DNA from: Plantago elongata
Lineage: Eukaryota; Streptophyta; Magnoliopsida; Lamiales; Plantaginaceae
Reading direction: 5' to 3'
Assembly (NCBI GenBank): GCA_036897095.1
Contig: JAYMSP010002393.1
Location: forward strand, 1 to 24,558
DNA: 24,558 nucleotides
A model generated the notes under the pieces. It saw only the letters and a program-made list of their open reading frames with translations. It was not told the DNA's origin and made no database searches. Positions 10,086 through 19,568 of this stretch are shown one piece after another. The translations under genes were made by a program, and so were the position numbers. Each line of letters opens with the position of its first letter. The first letter of the stretch is position 1.

Positions 10086-13000
10086 ATGGGGCAGCGGAGT
10101 GATTACGGAATTAGGTCACATGTGCAGTCTGATTATCCCGGAAATGAAGTGAAAAGGACGGTTAATGAGGAGAGGGAGACTAATTTCATCGGGGTTGAAG
10201 ATACGGTTTACCGTTATTTGTGCCCGTTGAGGAAAATCGGGAGCATACTTGGAATTGGAGGGGATATTGCTAAGCAGTTGAGAGCGGACACTCATGCAAA
10301 AATCAGGATTAGCGAAACTATTCCGGGGTGTGACGAGCGTGTGGTTACTATTTATAGCACGAGTGAAGAAACCAATAGCTATGGGGATGAAGCTGTGTCA
10401 CCTGCGCAAGATGCACTATTTAGGGTGCATGATAAGATAGTGGCTGAGGAGGTGCCGATCAATGGTGCTTTTGAGGAGTCTGTGCAAGTCAGTCTTCGCT
10501 TGCTTGTGCCATCGGATCAGATAGGCTGTGTCATAGGTAAAGGGGGGAATATTGTTCAGAGCATACGCAATGAAACTCAGGCGCAGGTCAGAATATTCGG
10601 CAGCGAGCATCTACCTCCTTGTGCTCTGAATTCTGATGAGCTTATACAGGTATTAAACCATTTGTTGAAATGGATATGCAAGTTTTTATTTTTTGTAGTT
10701 CTCTATGTTTATTTATCAATAGTTCTTGGAAATGTAGGCCTTGTACAAATCTATCTCAAACAATATCAAAAGGGTCTTAGTTAGAATCTATGGTTCTCAC
10801 TTTCTGTAAGCCTGCTTATTGATAGGATAAAATGGTTCGATAGTTATAGTATGACGTTGTGAAACTTCATGCTGACGTGTAGACTGGTATATGTCATGAC
10901 ATTAATTATGCATACAATTTGTGTAAGGTGTATAGCATCTGCGTAATTATGTATAGCATCTGTGTAACTATGTATATTAATTGTGTTGATTGATTACGTT
11001 TGATATGGATGTGTGTGGTTTACAAATAACGTGAGATATAGTTTGGAATGAGTCTTTTAAGATTTTGACTGCTGATTAATTGTTGTTGTATGTTGTAAGG
11101 GTTGTAGAAGAATTAGTAGGTGCTTACATGTTTAACCATTTTAAATTTATATCATTAGGATAATAATGTCCTGTTCATTGCTTTACTTTAACATGGATGT
11201 ATGGAGTTGCAACTAAAGAGAGATATAGTTTGAAATGGGTTGAATAAAAAAATTTGCTACTAAAGTATTGTTGTATGCTGTAAGAGTAGTGAAGGAAGTG
11301 GGTTCATGTGTTGAACTATTCCTTTTAGAAGGTAAAAGAATAATAAAGATTAGAGGAATTAATTAGGTATGCAGACGTGTATTGTGAATCAAATGAGTAC
11401 ACTTTTTTTTCACACATCACGTTTATTAACTTTATTTAATGAAATCCAGTTAGGTAAGTAGGATTGATGCAAAATGGTACATGTGTTTGCTACAATCATC
11501 TATAGCTGATTCTTTTTTTTTTTTTCATTTCTATTAACTCTCAGATCTCTGGGGAAGCCAATGCTGTGAAAAATGCTCTATCTCATGTAGCCATTTGTCT
11601 TCATGAAAATCCTTCACGGTCGCAGCAATCTCTGTTGAATGCCCTAAGCATTTATAGATCTGGAATTGCCTTTAACAACCCAAGTTCTGGTGCACTTGTG
11701 GGTCCATCTTCATTAATGGGTGCTTATGGTAATAAAAAGTTCGATTACGGAGATCGATCTTCTATTCCGAAGGAATTTAAACTTCGTTTAGTGTGCCCGA
11801 CTGAAAATCTTGGCTCTGTTATTGGCAAAGGTGGTGCCACTATTAAACAGATAAGACAGGAATCAGGAGCTTACATTCATGTTGATAGCGCTGGTGCTGA
11901 TCCAGAAGATTGTGTCATAACTGTTTCGGCCAAGGAGGTGAGCTTCTTTTTTGCCTTGCTCTACTCATGCAAGCTCATAGTGCTTAGAAAATAAGAATAT
12001 TAAATAGCTGGTCGCATTTCTGAAGCTAAATGAAAACATGTGCTATCTGCTTTGCGTAAACCATCTACACCACCAACAAACTTCCTTTCATTTGAAAATT
12101 CTTGAACTTCGTAATTATGTGTTAATATTCTAAGTGAAACACTAGTAGTTTATAATTGATTAAAAGGCATTAGTGACGCTAGTAGTCAGACTGCCAGAGT
12201 TTGTTGCTTGGCCTTAACTTCATCTTTCATTTCTTTAGATGCTTGAGGGTTCTTCACGGGTGATTGATGCTGTCATGCGGCTGCAAGCTCGTTGCAGTAT
12301 TAAAATGGAAAGGGATAATGGTGAACCAATGATCACGACCCGTTTACTTGTTTCCAGCTCAAAAATTGGATGTGTTATTGGTAAAGGTGGGGCCATAATT
12401 AAGGATATTAGAAGTAATACCCGGGCTGGTATTCGCATATTTTCTGATGAAACTATTCCGAAAGTTGCATTGGATGATGATGAGATGGTGCAGGTAAAAA
12501 AATGATGTGTTTTTACATTTTAGAAGTGGATTTCCATGCTTGTGCATTATGTCGGTTTTGTGCACTATGTCATCTTATTATTGTATTATAGAGAAAAGCA
12601 TTAATATGCTCATCACCAATGTGCTGTATGCGTCTTGCGCCAAATCTCCGAATTTTTATTGTACAGGATCCTGCCAAGTTATATTCTGCATGGGAACCCC
12701 TTTTTTTAGAAAGTTAAAATGTTTTGGTGCAAAAATTACCTTTCAAATGTGGTTACGATGGAATCTGTTTCAAAAATTAGGGTCCGAGGTAGATGGGGTT
12801 CGACTGAAGTTATGACAGATGGGTTGGCCGTTACATATACAGATTAAACCCTAGATACTTGGTCGCACATTTGGGTTGTAGACATCTGTACTGTTATTTG
12901 ATTCACTGTCATTATTAATGTGAATTTTAGATTAATACTTAATAATTTAATCATTTGCTAACCAGATAAATGGAGACATGAATGCTGCTTCCAAAGCCTT

Positions 13001-13784
13001 GCTACAGATATTGCAGAGGTTAAGAGGCAATGCTTTCGAGAATGATGGAAGTTCACCTGTGTTTCCCTTAGCCTCTCCACAACTTCCAGCGGAACCATTT
13101 GACGGTCCGAAGTATGCGAATCGTGAAAATAAGTCTCGTAATCCTGGAATTTCCAACTACTCTAGTGGCTACAACTCTCAAGATTTCTCACCTTCTGACG
13201 ATTATGGGAATTATGATGCTCCACAGGTATCTTGAATGTGTAATTGTTGGACTAGATTGGTTTGATCCATGACTATCAGGATGCAGTTACTTGTTTGATC
13301 CTAATTTCTTACTTGAAACTGATTTCCACCCATTTTCATCTATGAACTGTGTTAAGTAGCATTTTACTTGTTCGATAGTAATTGATTTCTTACTTGAAAC
13401 TGACTTCCAGCCATTTACATCTATGAACCGTGTTAAGTAGCATTTATTTGTTTGCCATGCTACTTTCCTTTCCCCACCAAAGCTTGATCCTTATGTAAAA
13501 TGCTACAGATGCCGGAGACATATACTTCTGGTTATTCGGCTGGTCACTCCGGTGGTTCTAGGTAAACCTTTTAATTCCCGAGGTCGTTTCATGTTACTCA
13601 TCTAACCATAAACCTGTTATTTGTGTTTCACTTAGAGATTGTGAATAATGTTTATGATTGTTCCTTCCGTTTTAATATGCTCCGTCCCTCCCATCCCCCC
13701 ACGCACCCATACCACATAATGTCCCCAATTCATTTTCTTTCACATCCTGATCCTGATTTCTTTGTACACCACGGCAGATACTGA
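10086..13784 (+). CDS. Four-KH-domain RNA-binding protein (At1g14170/At4g18375-like)
   Basis: Exons 10086-10649, 11545-11937, 12239-12493, 12966-13226, 13509-13561 and 13778-13784. The first four introns fall between codons and have GT-AG ends. The product is about 510 residues. KH1 (about 40-118) has the loop GIGG at 56-59. KH2 (134-205), KH3 (267-335) and KH4 (352-425) each carry GKGG, at 151, 282 and 367. The phrases ETIPGCDERVVTIYS and SPAQDALFRVHDKIVAE after KH1 are typical of this plant family, which binds single-stranded RNA and acts in nuclear RNA processing. The tail (about 430-510) is low-complexity and rich in Ser, Gly and Tyr. The start is the first ATG after an in-frame TAG. The 3' end has two options: splicing at AG|GTAAAC gives ...GGSRY with stop TGA at 13782-13784, while no splicing gives ...GGSR with TAA at 13563-13565. 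Annotation of the family name is from memory. Confidence 0.9.
10928..11360. repeat. Short and diverged duplications in KH intron 1
   Basis: Around 10928-10976 a unit of about 24 bases (GTATAGCATCTGYGTAAYTAT) occurs about twice in tandem. Further on, a longer diverged duplication has an offset of 185-187 bases. GAGATATAGTTTG recurs at about 11033 and 11220, and TGTTGTATG recurs at 11084 and 11269, with similar sequence after each. These look like local intron expansion. Confidence 0.6.
13289..13460. repeat. Tandem duplication, period 81, in KH intron 4
   Basis: TTCTTACTTGAAACTGA begins at 13306 and again at 13387, and the matching continues through CATCTATGAAC and GTGTTAAGTAGCATTT with a few substitutions. 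This is a recent two-copy tandem duplication inside an intron and does not touch a splice site. Confidence 0.8.
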
Positions 13785-14417
13785 ACATAATACCTGATGC
13801 CAACATGATGCGCCTGTGATGACAGCTCCAGTGTTAAAAAGTAATGAACAGGTCTTGGCAAAATTTGCTCTTTGTTTGGGAACGTAGTAACTCAACTATC
13901 ATCTTTGGTTTAACTTATTTTGTGGATATGGTTTTCAACTATGGACATCTGTGTTATATGCTTCAGTGAGGTATTAATGCCAAAGCAGTTCAATTCTCGA
14001 CGCAGTAATATTTTGTGGATGTAATTTGAACCTTATTTAACCTCATGCAATAGAACTTCATATTTGGGTACTTCAATGATGTTTTTTCTTGTACTTTACT
14101 GTTTCTTTTTTAAAAAAATATCTAGGAAAATAACATTCCTGTTACTTTATCAGTAGACATGTTAGAAGCTGTCACATTAATAGAAAAACTTTCTCACTGA
14201 GAAAGAAAAATGCTACTATGAATGACCAAGAAACGAGTGAAATTATGTGCCGCTGCAACTGTTACAAGCAGAACTAGGCGTAAGGTATGCATGTATACCA
14301 GTAGCTAATCTAGTGACGCCATGTTTTATTCAAGCTATTAGATCAGGTAACCAGATGACAGGGTACGTGCATAACATTATTTCATTCGAGAAGCCTGTGA
14401 GGTTTAAACTGGAGAAA
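13785..14417. other. Convergent 3' ends of the KH and endosulfine genes
   Basis: The plus-strand KH gene and the minus-strand endosulfine gene run toward each other, with 633 bases between their stop codons. Both 3' UTRs must lie here and may overlap as antisense transcripts. I see no other gene; the short plus-strand frame at 14247-14444 lies opposite the endosulfine last exon and is a shadow. Confidence 0.5.
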
Positions 14418-15428
14418 TCAGCCTTGCTTTTCGTGGTTGGCTAGGAACTCACTGTTCCTATCCCTGCTGCCATCTACTATGCATCCCTGGTGGTCCTCTG
14501 TGTTTTCATCTGCATCGTTGGAATTATGATCATCTGGAAGAAAAAGAGAAGTCTTAAGTTGCCTTCGTAAACAGAGGGTGAGAACCTTATACTGCAGAGA
14601 CCTTTATTACCTTCTTCATCCTCTGAAGGTGCATACATGGAACGTGATCGCGCTTGATGATGTGGTGATCGCTGTCAAGAAAATTCAGGAATGCACTCAC
14701 TGAACAGAAATAAAGCTTCAGGCACTCTACATGCAGAAAGATGCGACTATGTGAAGTACCTGCAATTTGGGACGAAGAGACTCTAGTGGTCCTTTCTTAC
14801 TCTTCTGCTGCACCATGAAGAGCATTGCGGTGAGTTGTTATTTGAAAACGCAAACTAGTACACAGAGAGTTGAGCTGTACAGGATTAACGCATGGAGAGG
14901 AAACAGTGAGTCAATCACCTTTGCCAACGCCCAATCTGCTGAATCGAAAAAAGCATGTTCATGATCCTGGAGAAAGCAAAGGGAACTTAGCAGCTCCACA
15001 GACTACAGGCAATAGTGTGGTCATAATCATAATTAAGTTGGGAATGGAAACATGGACTTACCTTAGAGATTAATGGAGGCTTCTTGGGCATGAGACCGCC
15101 ATACTTCTTGATCACTACTTCTTCCTGTGAAATGCATGCAGATATATATTAGGCTAATTCTGCTAGAAAACCTAGAGGTGTGCTTACACGATATGTACAT
15201 AAATCTTGGAACTTGTGAAAACTCTCTTCAATAATGATAATGTACCTCGCGTCGAGGAGGCGACCTAGAGTTTTCGTCCAAGTCACAGAGATCTTTCGCA
15301 CCTTCCAGAGGAGAGTCATTTGGTTCTTGAACTTTAGGAGGTGTTTCAGCAAGTTCCATTGCAGTTGTATCACCATTTTTCTCTGCACTTACGACGAGTG
15401 ATTCTTCTGTGATGGTGTCACTTGACAT
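14418..15428 (-). CDS. Endosulfine/ARPP19 family phosphoprotein (PP2A inhibitor homologue)
   Basis: Six small coding exons: 15428-15246, 15124-15062, 14966-14919, 14807-14760, 14671-14611 and 14533-14418. All have GT-AG sites and agreeing phases, giving 172 residues. The acidic N-terminus (1-61) is followed by the endosulfine core: KYGGLMPKKPPLISK (68-82), DHEHAFFDSADWALAK (83-98) and GPLESLRPKLQ (104-114). A short basic/Ser stretch (RSPHHQARSRSMYAPS) and an acidic tail follow. In animals and yeast, Greatwall kinase phosphorylates the Ser of the F-D-S-x-D motif, and the protein then inhibits PP2A-B55 to allow mitotic entry; here that Ser is S91. Plant members are annotated as cAMP-regulated phosphoprotein 19-related or negatively light-regulated proteins. 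R to H at 86 and G to A at 97 differ from the plant sequences I remember. The fourth exon has a CAGCAG acceptor, so Q99 may be optional. The gene is convergent with the KH gene. Confidence 0.9.
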
Positions 15429-15985
15429 TATTCAATTTTCACCTTTTTGTTCGAACAAGAAGTTTAATTTGTCAGATAACGGATTGAGCATTAATTAGTT
15501 CACTAAGCTATAACATCCTAGATCCTACGAAGAACTATAGAGGTTAAGTGATACTAAGCTCTCAAGAGACATCCTGTGACCATAACAGAGTTGGGCAGTT
15601 ATTTCATGCCATGCTGCATACAACTTTCCCTAGTGGGTTATGCATAGAAGTAAACATTATGCACAAGCTAGTTAATTTCACCGTTTTCCTCAAGCAATTG
15701 AGAAAAACATTAATCATTTAATCTATAAAGTAGAAGCAAAACTGCTACTAAAAGTTAGTTTCTTTATTCGGTCGTGAAATAAAATTATTTTTCATGCCGC
15801 GTTTGTATATTACGAATTTACAATAAGAGAAAAAGCAAGAAATGGTAAACTAGGACAATCGAAGAACTTACAGAGATGGTAAGTAGACTGGGGAAGGCAG
15901 GAAATCTGAGAAGAAGGAGCTGAAAACAAACGAGAAGTTGCGCAGTGTTGTTGAAGATGCCAAGATGTAGTCTCTACACAAATGG
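15429..15985 (-). promoter_or_regulatory. 5' leader and leader intron of the endosulfine gene
   Basis: A pyrimidine-rich leader exon (about 15985-15872; it contains CTCCTTCTTCTC) ends at a good donor, CTCT|GTAAGTTC. The intron runs 15871-15443 if the acceptor is AAAAAG just 14 bases before the ATG. That acceptor is weak, so its exact position is uncertain. No ATG is seen in the leader exon, which supports 15428 as the start. Confidence 0.5.
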
Positions 15986-16040
15986 AGCTGGAATAAAGTG
16001 ATTCAGCATCTTCTCCAGCTAGTTGCTGCTTCCGGACAAT

Positions 16041-16103
16041 TGGGCCGGGCCTTCATTCTCATTGATAGAATTGGGTTGCTGATGAATGTCTGGGCTTGGC
16101 CCA
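16041..16103 (-). promoter_or_regulatory. Cluster of site II-like elements (TGGGCY) upstream of endosulfine gene
   Basis: TGGGCC at 16041-16046, TGGGCT at 16091-16096 and TGGCCCA at 16097-16103 lie 50-120 bases upstream of the likely leader. TGGGCY site II boxes are known binding sites for TCP factors in plant promoters of growth and cell-cycle genes, which fits a cell-cycle phosphoprotein. Their role here is inferred from position only. Confidence 0.45.
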
Positions 16104-17480
16104 TTTGGATAAAATTACGGAGCCTAATAATTGCATATCTTACAAGTTAAAAGTAAAGGACCTGAGTATTAAATTGACACATACCATACTAGAAAAATAA
16201 TTTTAAAAAAGATCACCATATTGAAATAATATATATAATCATACTACATGTATAATTTGTTTCTGAAAAATAAAATCTAAAAATATTTTTTATTTGCCTT
16301 TTTCTTATATAAAATAAAATATAAATTAGTTATAATGTTTACTGTTATGGCTCGTGAAAAAGAGAAGAGAAAATATTTTTGTAAAAGAAAATAAAATAAA
16401 AATGAGTTGTGTCATGTTTTTTTTAAATTCATTTAATTTTTATTTTATTTTTAATTTATTTTTACGGTGAAGCGCAACTCAGTTGGTAAGACGCTTCATC
16501 TCCAACCAATAGGTCGGACGTTTGAGTCACCCTTTAGCCATTTTAGAAAAAAAATTAATTCATTTTTGTATTTAAATATAATTTAAGATTTCATTAAACA
16601 TATTTGATTTCCTGGTATTATATGGCGTGAGATATGGAAGTCAAAATCGAGAAAATCAATTGACTACGTTGACATATCAACAATCAACATGGTCAATGGT
16701 CAATTTTTTTACGAAAAGATTAAATTTACCAAAAATTATAAAATATGAAACATTAACTTTTACGTGCTATTACCTTTAAATTTTGAGACTAAAATTACCC
16801 TTCCTCCCTCTGGAGAAGCTTTAAAAAACTTAATGTACCAATAAGGAGTTCGTTAATCCCAACTATACTCTCTCTCTACACACATTGAAATGAAATTCTG
16901 CCATTTGCAATGTTTATTAGTGGCTTATTGGTATAGAATTGGAATTGGATTCGTTTGAATGAATGAATAGTGATTAAATTTTAGTAAGATTGTTAAAATT
17001 AGTGTTTGGTGTAGAATTATAATTGAATAGGGTATTGTAGGTTTGTTATATAGGTTGTGTAAGAGATAAATGATTGGTATAAGTATGATGTGATTGGTAT
17101 TGGAATTTGATAAAATATGTATGAATATTAGATTGGTTAATTATTGATATTAGAGGTTGTTAGAATTATAAGATTAATTTAATTATGTAATAAGTTGTTT
17201 GGTAGTATTTGTTATGGAATAATGTTTTTATTTATTAAAATGAGATAAAATAATAATAATAAAATTATATTCCAGAATAATCGAAATAAATATCCGTCTT
17301 ACTTTCTACGCGCCGCCGTCTATGACCGACTTCTACTCCTCTTCGTCTTCTTCAATCATATACAATTCACATCTTCTCAATTGTACACAAGTGGCTAGCT
17401 TAAAACGTAACATGTTAAAGGTGCACTTGCAAATTAGTCAGGCAGGTCACTACATTTTGTAGTAGTTTCGATTTAAATTT
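16104..17480. other. AT-rich intergenic DNA
   Basis: No gene seen. A SINE-like unit lies at 16466-16531. The stretch 16920-17230 is built of loosely repeated ATTGGTAT/AATTGGAATT motifs and may be a worn MITE, but no terminal repeats or target duplication could be fixed. A short GC-richer patch at about 17305-17360 contains a CTT-rich run. Confidence 0.4.
16466..16531 (+). mobile_element. tRNA-derived SINE-like unit
   Basis: The stretch resembles a tRNA. It has an A-box-like AACTCAGTTGGTAAGAC, a pseudo-anticodon arm with loop CTCCAAC, and a B-box-like GTTTGAGTC in which the usual CG has become TG. The ends GGTG and CACC could pair. It is followed by T/A-rich DNA. It does not fold as a full tRNA, so I read it as the head of an old SINE rather than a working tRNA gene. 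Confidence 0.5.
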
Positions 17481-17483
17481 TTA

Positions 17484-17551
17484 ACAAAACAAAACAATTA
17501 CAGTGAGTCCCAAATTACTTTGAGAGAAAACGGTGGAGAAAACAATTACAG
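17484..17551. repeat. Direct repeat AAAACAATTACAGT
   Basis: AAAACAATTACAGT occurs near 17491 and again near 17537, about 46 bases apart, at the 3' edge of the cold-shock relic. It is a local duplication and could be a rearrangement scar. Confidence 0.5.
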
Positions 17552-17840
17552 TAGTCTCCATCACTCCCTCCTCTCGACCCTCCACCACCACCATATCCAC
17601 CACTCTCACCACCATATCCACCGCCTCCCCCTCCATACTTCCCACCACCACCACCTCTGCTACCACCACCGTTATAACCATCGTCGCCGCTGCCATAACC
17701 ACCACCTCCGTCGCCATATCCGCGAGTAGATCCCTGCACAGGAGCACCGTCAGGCCCGGTCACGTTCGCCGCCTTCGCACGACAGTCGCTGCCTTCCTCA
17801 ACAACGTACTCCACCTGCTCACCATCACCGCCGCGTCTTC
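17515..17840 (-). pseudogene. 5'-truncated plant cold-shock domain/glycine-rich protein relic (GRP2-like)
   Basis: On the minus strand the frame reads DGEQVEYVVEEGSD, then KAANVTGPDGAPVQG, then a long Gly/Tyr-rich tract (GGGGYGG, GGSRGG repeats). This is the last third of the plant cold-shock domain (family: ...GE.VE.EVE.G.DGR.KA.DVTGPDGA.VQG) followed by the Gly-rich linker. The first two thirds of the domain, with both RNA-binding motifs (K-W-F and F-V-H), are absent. The frame upstream is closed by a stop, and there is no ATG. The zinc knuckles expected after the Gly tract (C-x2-C-x4-H-x4-C) are missing too; the frame ends DYCNCFLHRFLSK. It is therefore a gene remnant; working members would have about 200 residues. 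The opposite strand has a long Thr/His-rich open frame that is only the shadow of the Gly codons. Confidence 0.65.
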
Positions 17841-17939
17841 CTCTTCGCCACCTTGGTTTCCGTCACCAATCTCCTCAGTTCCGGCTTCTTCTCCGCCTCA
17901 ATCGAATTCGGACTGATTCAATCTCAAAATTCTCGATTT

Positions 17940-18872
17940 TGACGTCGATCTCCACAGCTCCGGTATGCTACTCGGATTCTTCTCCAAATTTGTCATCTCA
18001 ACCGCCTCTCCGTTCATCGTTCGATAATCTTTTATTTATTTAGTTGTTTTTAACTGTCTTCTACTGTTCTTCTTCTTCTTCTTCAGTTAGTTTTGGTACT
18101 GTAGTTATCTGTTCTACTTCTTCTTCAGTTTGCTTGATTTGGATTGGAATGAATTAGACCAGACACAATTATTTGATTTGGATTGGAAATAATAATTAGC
18201 CTACAAGACATCAAAATCCTACATAAGCAACATTTCAATTTCTTCTACTTGAATGTGATGCAATTTGAAGCTATTTTCATTCAAATGGATATTTGAATTA
18301 TACGTCACTCACCCCTGAATTTTTATCTTAATAAATAAATTTCAATAATGCAATTGGAAAGTAACAATTTTATAAATTAATTAAAGCTGCATGTATATAC
18401 GGAGGGATTAGGGAATACCATAAAAAATCATCAAAGAGTGCCTAGAAGGCTAGAAGCGATAGTAGTATCACTTTTCAGTCACTTATACACAGCAAAAGAA
18501 ATTCGAAAATTACATCAACAAATGATAAGATATTCATATAATAAATAAATAAATAAACAATTAATGTACATTATCACGTTTGCATGAGCAGAGCTCAAAG
18601 TTCAATTGAATACCGACACCTTTTATAAGGTGGAGATAATGAACAAATACCTGGCATCTGCCAACAACCTAGAAATGCTACCCTAGATCTCAATCATACG
18701 ACTACCAAGTACTTTTTTCTAATGGAAAAATAAAGGGAACGAAAGATAAATAAATAAAACTATCAGTGCTAGCTGTTTCCTTCCCTTGAAGGTTTCTCCT
18801 TCATATCAAGGGAATGCAATAGCCACACCATATGCATTTCTCTAATAAACGAATCATCAATTTGTTGTTTAT
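17940..18872. other. Intergenic, upstream of MIR169
   Basis: No protein gene seen. A CTT microsatellite lies at about 18069-18086. The phrase TGATTTGGATTGGAA occurs twice, at about 18137 and 18175. A TATA-like TTTTATAAGG at 18621-18630 lies about 250 bases before the microRNA hairpin. Confidence 0.4.
18621..18630 (+). promoter_or_regulatory. Candidate TATA box of the MIR169 gene
   Basis: TTTTATAAGG sits inside a short inverted repeat (CACCTT against AAGGTG) about 250 bases upstream of the hairpin, a normal distance for a plant MIR promoter. It is assigned by position only. Confidence 0.3.
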
Positions 18873-19032
18873 CATGTGGAGATGAAGATTTGTGGTGCAG
18901 CCAAGGATGACTTGCCGGCCGGCTATGCCGGAAACCTAGCTAGAAATGCATGCTTTATTCATCTTTCCTAGATATGCATTCATTAGCCGGCAAGCCATTT
19001 CTTTGGCTACATTTCAGCTTCGTGTTCACATG
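18873..19032 (+). ncRNA. MIR169: MIR169 microRNA precursor (miR169b/c-type)
   Basis: The 21 bases at 18898-18918 begin CAGCCAAGGATGACTTGC and end CGG; they match, from memory, the mature plant miR169b/c exactly. The opposite arm at about 18987-19010 reads CCGGCAAGCCAT, then TTC, then TTTGGCTAC. It pairs with the mature arm with one 2-base bulge and a few G:U or mismatched pairs. Pairing extends outward: CATGTGG..GATGAAG at 18873-18887 against CTTCG..CACATG at 19018-19032. This gives a hairpin of about 160 nt with the miRNA on the 5' arm, typical of MIR169. miR169 guides cleavage of NF-YA (CBF-B/HAP2) transcription-factor mRNAs and responds to drought, salt and nitrogen. The open frame at 18946-19209 overlaps the 3' arm and is not coding. 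Confidence 0.9.
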
Positions 19033-19568
19033 TTAGACAACGTTATTGAGATACATAAAAAAATATATATGGTGGTTTCTTCCTGGATTAATGGAGGATT
19101 CACGTTTCATGTGCATTATGCTATGATCCCTTACAACTTCCAAGTGAGTTCTAATCCAAGTTTTTTTTTTTACCGTCTTTTAGTGACATTGTTTGATGTT
19201 CACAAATAATCTAGAATTGTATTTATGATGCTAAAATGTTGAAGTTCTTAGTCCTCTTTTAATGTAACCCTCTTTGAGAGGCTTATCTCGGAGCAGCTCA
19301 AGTGATACGGTTTGATAACAAATTGGTACCTCATAACCAAGCTTAATAGCTTGGCATGTCTCAAGGATATAATAGCAAATCAGGAGATGAGGCATTTACA
19401 TAACAATATTAACTACCTTGTTATTTAAGCTAGTTAGTTAGTTTTTTTTCAAGTTTTACTCTGTCAGTGTTCTGTATATTCTGTAACTTACTTATTATCA
19501 TCTGTGAAGACTATCTTCTTCATTCAGTTATCAATAAATTTACAATTCATTGTTATTCACGGTACGTA
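19033..19568. other. Intergenic, downstream of MIR169
   Basis: No gene seen. The rest of the MIR169 primary transcript probably ends here. The sequence has a long T run at about 19163-19172 and a second at about 19442-19450. TGATACGGT at about 19303 has its complement, ACCGTATCA, at about 20020; this is too weak to define an element. Confidence 0.35.

Noticed and set aside
13562-14417. A fifth KH domain downstream of the KH gene, as some relatives have
   Set aside because: No frame on the plus strand here shows a GxxG loop or KH-like pattern; the protein ends in a Gly/Ser tail.
14767-15073. Plus-strand frames of 65-67 codons
   Set aside because: They lie opposite endosulfine exons, whose minus-strand reading is clearly the real one.
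16466-16531. Functional tRNA gene
   Set aside because: The acceptor and anticodon stems do not pair properly, and the B box is decayed; a SINE head fits better.
17533-17916. Long plus-strand Thr/Ser/His-rich open frame
   Set aside because: It is the complement of the Gly-rich codons of the minus-strand cold-shock relic; the repetitive Thr/His composition has no other explanation needed.
18946-19209. Plus-strand open frame of 87 codons
   Set aside because: It overlaps the loop and 3' arm of the MIR169 hairpin and has no recognisable domain.
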